Assembly (NCBI GenBank): GCA_966430775.1
Contig: CBJMMB010000146.1
Location: 1 to 6,777 of the forward strand
Direction: 5' to 3'
DNA: 6,777 nt
From: Dyella_B sp966430775
GTDB lineage: Bacteria > Pseudomonadota > Gammaproteobacteria > Xanthomonadales > Rhodanobacteraceae
Under the pieces are notes generated by a model. The model made no database searches, was not told where the DNA came from, and saw nothing but the letters and a program-made list of their open reading frames with translations. The translations under genes and the position numbers were made by a program. This document shows, piece after piece, positions 1-6,777 of the stretch. Numbering within the stretch: position 1 is the first letter of the stretch; each line of letters opens with the position of its first letter.

Positions 1-1
1 C

Positions 2-157
2 CAGCTTTCCGCGCAAGGCACGCAGCGGCTGTCGGTGAAGTCGGTGGCGATGAACTGCGGTATCTGGAACCTGTCGCGCTTTGCGGCCAATTATCGGCGG
101 GCGTTTGACGAGCATCCGAGTGATACGTTGATGCGTGCGTGCAGTTTTGCGTCGTGA
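2..157 (+). CDS. AraC-family transcription regulator, C-terminal fragment (5' end outside window)
   Basis: The frame is open from the left edge and stops at TGA 155-157, giving 51 residues. The visible part matches the second helix-turn-helix of AraC/XylS regulators: VKSVAMNCGIWNLSRFAANY followed by RRAFDEHPSDTL. This is the usual pattern of 'V..VA..CGF...SRFA..YR..FGE.PS..L'. Only the end of the DNA-binding domain is present. The effector-binding N-terminal domain, and so the ligand and target genes, cannot be judged. Family members are usually around 250-350 residues, so most of the gene lies to the left. It converges on tssA, with a repeat-filled gap between them, so it is not in the same operon as the genes to its right. 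Ile replaces the common Phe in the CGF motif, which is a minor variation. Family assignment is fairly firm; specific function is unknown. Confidence 0.78.
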   Translation, partial: QLSAQGTQRLSVKSVAMNCGIWNLSRFAANYRRAFDEHPSDTLMRACSFAS

Positions 158-163
158 CGGGTG

Positions 164-205
164 GGCGGCTGGCTTGAGCCCAGCAGAGCGGGGCCGCCTG
201 CTTTT
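164..205 (+). terminator. Possible intrinsic terminator of the AraC-family gene
   Basis: GGCGGC at 164-169 pairs with GCCGCC at 193-198, and GCTGG (168-172) can alternatively pair with CCAGC (180-184) inside. The stem is followed by TGCTTTTG, a short four-T run at 202-205. The position 7 bp after the stop codon fits a terminator. The 23-nt interior between the outer arms and the weak T-run make the call tentative. Confidence 0.35.
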
Positions 206-229
206 GCGACATTTCCGTTCCTTGCCTGA

Positions 230-483
230 CGTCATTCCGGTGAAGGCCGGAATCTATCGCCAGGACGAAGCATGGATTCCCTGGCGCGTAACCCAGACGC
301 AGGATTTTCGCCTGCAATTTCAGTACTACCGATTCGTCATTCCAGCGAAAGCTGGAATCCAGCGTCTTTCACGCTTTGCAAGTCGCTGGATCCCAGCTTT
401 CGCTGGGATGACGGAAATTTAGCCTTCCCGCAAGATCGGCAGATGCTTTCCCCGGACAGCAGTGGACCTTCGCCGGAATGACG
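230..483. repeat. Nested REP-like element bounded by 17-bp inverted ends
   Basis: The outer ends are CGTCATTCCGGTGAAGG at 230-246 and, inverted, CCTTCGCCGGAATGACG at 467-483, matching at 16 of 17 positions. The left outer arm continues through GCCGGAATC. Its own small hairpin is ATTCCGG (234-240) with CCGGAAT (247-253). A further stem pairs 249-260 with 270-280, with one G-T pair and one bulge. A second, complete inverted pair of the same family sits inside at 335-413. The structure as a whole looks MITE-like or BIME-like. It contains no ORF, and no target-site duplication is evident immediately outside 230 and 483. This repeat family is widespread in gammaproteobacterial intergenic DNA. Mobility is inferred, not shown. 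Confidence 0.7.
335..413. repeat. REP doublet: 30-bp inverted arms around a 19-bp spacer
   Basis: The left arm at 335-364 and the right arm at 384-413 are inverted copies agreeing at 28 of 30 positions, separated by 19 bp. Each arm also folds on itself: ATTCCAGC-GAAA-GCTGGAAT at 339-358 and ATCCCAGC-TTTC-GCTGGGAT at 390-409, both 8-bp stems with 4-nt loops. GAAA is a GNRA-type tetraloop. In RNA the whole unit could form one long hairpin or two small ones. Such doublets are typical of REP/BIME-like extragenic elements, and can affect mRNA 3' ends, although that role is only inferred here. Confidence 0.85.
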
Positions 484-508
484 GCGGGGTAATGCAAAAC
501 TCAACACA

Positions 509-529
509 CCCGGTTACGACGGTACCGGG
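509..529 (-). terminator. Possible intrinsic terminator of tssA
   Basis: CCCGGT at 509-514 pairs with ACCGGG at 524-529, with a 9-nt loop. It lies just beyond the tssA stop codon. Read on the minus strand, the hairpin is followed by a T-enriched stretch (TGTGTTGAGTTTT) rather than a clean T-run. The stem is only 6 bp, or 7 with a G-U pair, so this is a candidate only. Confidence 0.35.
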
Positions 530-539
530 CAAACCAGCG

Positions 540-1577
540 CTATTCCTCAACCCCCGAAATCACCTGCAACTCGCTCATCCCACCTGGCGCCAGATCCTTC
601 ATCAGGTCGACGAAGCTCAGGCCCACCAGCCGTTGCGCACGGCGCAGCAGCAGCGGAATCGGGCTGGAAGGTTCGCAGCGGGCGTAGTAGTCGCAGATTT
701 CGTCCAGGCGGCGGATCACGTCCTGCGGCGTTTCGATCCGGCCGCTGGCAACTGCCGCTTTGCCGGCGGGTGATGCAGACGCTTCGCCTTCCTCGGCCTC
801 CACCAGCTCGGCCGCCTGCGGCGAGCGCTTGGCGAGCTGCGGTTCGAGAAATTTCTTTATTTCGTAGATATCACTGAGCAGCGGTTTCAGGTCGGGGCCG
901 GAGGTGCCGATGTGCTCGTTGAAGATCGCATCGATCGCTTTGACGTGGTCGAACGCGGCGTTGATCGCGGCGACGTTTTCGGCCAGCTGCTCTTCCGCGC
1001 AATCCATGCAGCAGGCTTCGATCTGGGTGAGGCCGGGCAATTCGGTGTCTTCTTCGTCATTGCCGGCGACCTTGAGGGAGCCGTTGGCGATGCGCAGGTC
1101 GCGCAGCGTGAACCGGCCCAGCCGCGGCGATTGCACGAACGGCGTGGTGCGGAGAAAGCCGAGCATGCCCTGCAGGTCGGTGACGGCGGCCACGGCGTTG
1201 ACCCGCGCGGTGGGGTCGTTGTCGTCTTCGGCGTCGAGCTGGGGATGCACGTTGTCCCAGTAGTGTTCCAGCAGGTTGCGGATCAGCTGCAGGCCGCTGC
1301 TCCATCCAGGCAGGCCGGCGGTGCGCATCCAGGCGGTGGCCAGGTGCACGGCCACGCGCAGATCCTTGGAACGACCCAGCAGAGCTTCGGCCTGGTCGGA
1401 AACCTTGTCCCAGTCCGGCTCCTCGGCGGCGATGACGCTGTCGCCTACCGCACGCTCGGCCTTGGGCGCCGCCAGACGTTCCAGGGCCATGAAATCAGGG
1501 TCATATTCGAGATTTTCGCCGGTGGGCGATTCCCCATCGAGGGGGGACAACAACGACTCCAGAGCATGGCTGGTCAT
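540..1577 (-). CDS. tssA: Type VI secretion system protein TssA (ImpA family, short class)
   Basis: The product is 345 residues. It begins with the ImpA N-terminal domain (about residues 8-135), with the signature LLSPLDGESPTGENLEYDPDF and, later, WDNVHPQLDAEDDNDPTARVNA and RTTPFVQSPRLGRFTLRDLRIA. The C-terminal part (about 281-340) contains IETPQDVIRRLDEICDYYAR and PIPLLLRRAQRLVGLSFVDL, typical of the short TssA class exemplified by Pseudomonas TssA1, which is of similar length. TssA forms a ring that helps assemble the T6SS baseplate and tail sheath in the cytoplasm. A low-complexity Glu/Ala/Ser linker (about 255-280) joins the two halves. The ATG at 1577 is preferred because the family motif starts a few residues later. 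An upstream in-frame ATG at 1652 would translate through intergenic palindromes. The best Shine-Dalgarno candidate, AAGGA at 1591-1595, is rather far away (13 nt). The gene ends the leftward run; no other T6SS gene is in the window. Confidence 0.95.
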   Translation of the reverse strand: MTSHALESLLSPLDGESPTGENLEYDPDFMALERLAAPKAERAVGDSVIAAEEPDWDKVSDQAEALLGRSKDLRVAVHLATAWMRTAGLPGWSSGLQLIRNLLEHYWDNVHPQLDAEDDNDPTARVNAVAAVTDLQGMLGFLRTTPFVQSPRLGRFTLRDLRIANGSLKVAGNDEEDTELPGLTQIEACCMDCAEEQLAENVAAINAAFDHVKAIDAIFNEHIGTSGPDLKPLLSDIYEIKKFLEPQLAKRSPQAAELVEAEEGEASASPAGKAAVASGRIETPQDVIRRLDEICDYYARCEPSSPIPLLLRRAQRLVGLSFVDLMKDLAPGGMSELQVISGVEE

Positions 1578-1608
1578 AGGCGCGTAGCAGTCCTTGAGGT
1601 GGGGCAAT

Positions 1609-1656
1609 CCTACCGTAGGTTGGGGTGCAAACCCCAACACCCATGCACGCATGCAT
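1609..1656. repeat. Cluster of three short inverted repeats upstream of tssA
   Basis: Three palindromic elements lie in the 93-bp gap between the kinase stop and the tssA start. They are CCTAC-C-GTAGG at 1609-1619, GTTGGGGT-GCAA-ACCCCAAC at 1619-1638 (perfect 8-bp stem), and ATGCA-CGCA-TGCAT at 1643-1656. The first two share base 1619, so they could form alternative structures. There is no T-run after the hairpin on the minus strand, so it is not a classic intrinsic terminator. The TAGGTTGGGGT...ACCCCAAC pattern resembles dispersed extragenic repeats of Xanthomonadales-type genomes. An operator or mRNA-processing role is also possible. Confidence 0.6.
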
Positions 1657-1670
1657 TCCGATGCTGGGGA

Positions 1671-3724
1671 TTACCGCGCCGCCGCCACCGCGTGCTGCGT
1701 CTCCACCGACGCAATCGCCTGCTGCAGCTGCGCCAGCGTAAAGGGCTTGTTGAGCACCGGTACGCTGTCGGGGATATTGGCGATCGCGTCCGCGTGGCCG
1801 GTGATGATGATGGCCGGCAGGGTGCTGCGCTTGGCGCGCAGCTGGCGGATGATTTCCGAGCCCGACATCAGCGGCATGGCGTAGTCGCTGATCAGCACGT
1901 CGACGTCGTCCAGCTCTTCGTTCGACAGGCCCACCGCCTGCACGCCATCGGGGATGGCGGTGACGCGATAGCCCAGTTCTTCCAGCAGGATGGTGGTGGT
2001 CATGCGCACGCCGTCGTGGTCGTCGACCAGCAACACGTGCTGCGCCTCGCTCTCCGCGGCTGGCGTTCCCGAAACCGTTGCCGGCGGCGCGGCGATGGCG
2101 CTTTTTGGCGGCTGGGTGGCGCGCGGCAGCCAGATTTCCACCGTGGTGCCTTCGCCGAGCCGGCTGTGGATGCGCACCGTGCCGCCGGATTGCTGGGCGA
2201 AGCCATACACCATGCTGAGCCCGAGGCCGGTGCCCTTGCCGACCGACTTGGTGGTGAAGAAGGGTTCGGTCACCCGTTCCAGATCGTCCGGAGAGATGCC
2301 GCAGCCGGAATCGGTCACCGCCAGCACTACGTAGTCGCCGTCGGCGAGGCCGAAGCGGCCGCCCTGGGCGTTGCGGCACGCCACCTGGATGGTGCCGCCC
2401 TCGGGCATGGCGTCGCGGGCGTTGATCGCCAGGTTCATCAGCGCCAGTTCGAGCTGGCCTTCGTCGGCGTAGGGGTACCACACGTCTTCCTGCACGTGCC
2501 ATTCGACCATCACCATGCCGCCCAGCGTGTGTTCCAGCAGTTGCGTGGCGGCGGCGGAAAACGCCGCCATGTCGATGCTGGCCGGCTGCAGTTTCTGCTT
2601 GCGCGCAAACGCCAGCAGGCGGGTGACCAGGGCGGTGCCTTGCTCGGCGGCGCGGCGCGTGGTGCCGAACAGCTTGCGCTGCTCCGGCGACATCGGCACG
2701 CGCAGTTCCAGCATTTCCAGGCCGCCGAGGATGGCGCCCAGAAGGTTATTGAAATCGTGCGCGATGCCGCCGGTGATCTGTCCCAGCGCATCCATCTTGC
2801 GCACGTGCAGCAGCTGCGATTCCAGCTCCTTGCGATCGGTGATGTCGAGCAGCGTGCCGGCATATTCCAGCGGGTTGCCTTGCGCGTCGCGCAGCAGCAC
2901 GGCCTGATCGAGGAAATGCCGGTACTGGCCATCGGCCGTGCGCCAGCGATATTCGACCGCGTAGCTGTGCCCGTCCTGGCGACTGGCCAGGGCGGCCGAT
3001 ACGCGCCGCAGGTCGTCCGGATGCACGCGGTCTATCCACAGCGAGGGTTCGGCGGCGACTTCTTCAAGCGTGAAGCCGGTTAGCGCCTGGAAATTGCCGC
3101 TGACGAAGTTGGGTACGCGCGGCGAGATGTCCAGGCCTTCCAGGTAAAGCACGATCGGCAGCGATTCGATGATGGCCGATTGCCGCTGCTCCGCCTTGAG
3201 CAATTCCAGTTCGGCGCGCAAGCGGTCCGCGTTGGCGTGCAGGTTGGCGTCGCGCAGTTGCTGTTCCTGCAGGGCCTTGAGCTGGATCTCCCGCCGCATC
3301 ATGAACAGATCGACGAACACCGCCACCTTCGATTGCAGCACGATCGGCTCGACCGGCTTGAACACGTAGTCCACCGCACCCATCGAGTAGCCGCGGATGA
3401 GGTGCTCCACTTCCTTGTTGATGGCGGAAAGGAAAATGATCGGTATGCGCTTGGTCTGCTCGCGGGCGCGGATCAGCTGCGCGGTTTCGTAGCCGTCCAT
3501 GCCCGGCATGTAGACGTCGAGCAGGATTACCGCGAACTCGCCTTTCAACAGGTGCCGCAGCGCTTCCTCGCCGGAACTGGCCAGCACCACGTCGGCGATG
3601 TCTTCCAGTACTGTCTTGATGGCGTGCAGGTTCAACTCGTCGTCGTCGACGATCAGGATGCGGGCGCGGGAAGAGAGCGTCTGGCTGTGCGTGGTCAGTA
3701 CGCCATGCGCAAGTACATTGGATG

Positions 3725-3728
<4 letters not shown>
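1671..3728 (-). CDS. Hybrid sensor histidine kinase/response regulator (REC-PAS-HisKA-HATPase-REC)
   Basis: The product is 685 residues with no evident membrane segment or signal peptide, so probably cytoplasmic. The first receiver spans about 22-140, with acidic residues D28-D30, phospho-acceptor D71 in LLDVYMPGMDG, S101 and K124. A helical/coiled linker follows (about 145-185), then a PAS domain (about 186-298) with RVHPDDL and the exit motif GTLLDITDRK. The transmitter has H324 in GGIAHDFNNLLG, N436 in NLAINARDAM, G1 motif DSGCGI (473-478), EPFFTTK (488-494) and GKGTGLGLS (497-505). The HDFNN and NxxxNARDAM forms are typical of NtrB-like (HPK4-type) kinases. The C-terminal receiver (about 564-680) has D569/D570, D615, T643 and K661. 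All key residues are present, so it should be active. The ATG at 3728 is chosen because it overlaps the upstream stop as ATGA and has GGAG 8 nt upstream. No output domain or HPt is present. Signal and partners are unknown. Confidence 0.95.

Positions 3729-6777
<3,049 letters not shown>

Larger units (their letters stand above)
158..539. other. Convergent intergenic region, 382 bp, no credible gene
   Basis: This gap lies between the 3' ends of the AraC-family gene (+) and tssA (-). It contains a weak terminator candidate on each side and a cluster of REP-like inverted repeats that fills most of the middle. Short open frames cross it (for example 135-422 on the + strand). Their predicted peptides contain VIPAKAGIQ and WIPAFAGMT, which is what this repeat family reads as when translated, so they are not taken as genes. 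No promoter was recognised. Convergent gene ends are a common place for such repeats. Confidence 0.8.

Noticed and set aside
335..413. CRISPR-like repeat array
   Set aside because: The arms are inverted rather than direct repeats, occur only as a pair, and have a single 19-bp spacer.
135..481. Two overlapping small + strand open frames of 95 and 69 codons in the convergent gap
   Set aside because: They read through the inverted repeats. Peptides such as VIPAKAGIQ and WIPAFAGMT are the translated form of this repeat family, and the frames lack a recognisable domain. The first also begins inside the end of the AraC-family gene.
1619..1638. The 8-bp hairpin as an intrinsic terminator of the kinase operon
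   Set aside because: On the minus strand it is followed by CTACGGTAGG, not a T-run, so it lacks the defining feature.
1620..1645. Possible sigma-54 promoter (TTGCA box) for tssA on the minus strand
   Set aside because: A TTGCA is present, but no GG lies at the required 10-nt spacing before the GC, and the -24 box matches poorly. No sigma-70 pair with acceptable spacing was found either, so no promoter is called.
1578..1652. Longer tssA start at 1652
   Set aside because: The extra 25 residues are translated from the intergenic palindromes, and the family's N-terminal motif begins only a few residues after the ATG at 1577.
912..3083. Long + strand open frame (723 codons) antisense to tssA and the second kinase
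   Set aside because: It mirrors the codon structure of the real minus-strand genes in GC-rich DNA, has His/Arg/Gln/Val-rich low-quality composition, contains no domain, and crosses a gene boundary.

Overview
The window is GC-rich DNA with the compact gene layout of a free-living gammaproteobacterium. Three things point towards the Xanthomonadales (Rhodanobacteraceae or Xanthomonadaceae): the CGTCATTCC...GGAATGACG type of extragenic repeat, a hybrid kinase with many HAMP units, and a short-class TssA. This placement is an inference from style. No rRNA or species marker is present.

Layout from left to right. Positions 2-157 (+) are the last 51 codons of an AraC-family transcription regulator. 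Positions 158-539 hold no gene. This convergent gap contains a possible terminator for the AraC gene, a nested set of REP-like inverted repeats (230-483), and a possible terminator for the gene arriving from the right. Positions 540-1577 (-) encode TssA (ImpA), a type VI secretion baseplate/sheath-assembly protein. Positions 1578-1670 are a 93-bp gap packed with three short inverted repeats. Positions 1671-3728 (-) encode a hybrid sensor kinase with REC-PAS-HisKA-HATPase-REC. Positions 3725-6777 (-) encode a second, larger hybrid kinase with HAMP repeats-GAF-coiled coil-HisKA-HATPase-REC-REC. Its N-terminus lies beyond the right edge.

The two kinase genes overlap by ATGA, so they are almost certainly co-transcribed and translationally coupled. 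Together they carry two transmitter modules of different sequence classes (SHELRTPLN and HDFNNLL types) and four receiver domains. Neither has an HPt or a DNA-binding output domain in the visible part. They look like a multi-step phosphorelay or cross-talking sensor pair whose final output lies elsewhere. tssA follows in the same orientation and is the last gene of the leftward run, so its expression may be tied to this signalling operon, although the intervening repeats could separate the transcripts.

No mobile-element ORF, CRISPR array, tRNA or rRNA was seen. Nothing here is clearly a new system. The points most worth a second look are the nested, apparently interrupted repeat in the convergent gap, and the pairing of a lone T6SS tssA with a two-kinase operon.
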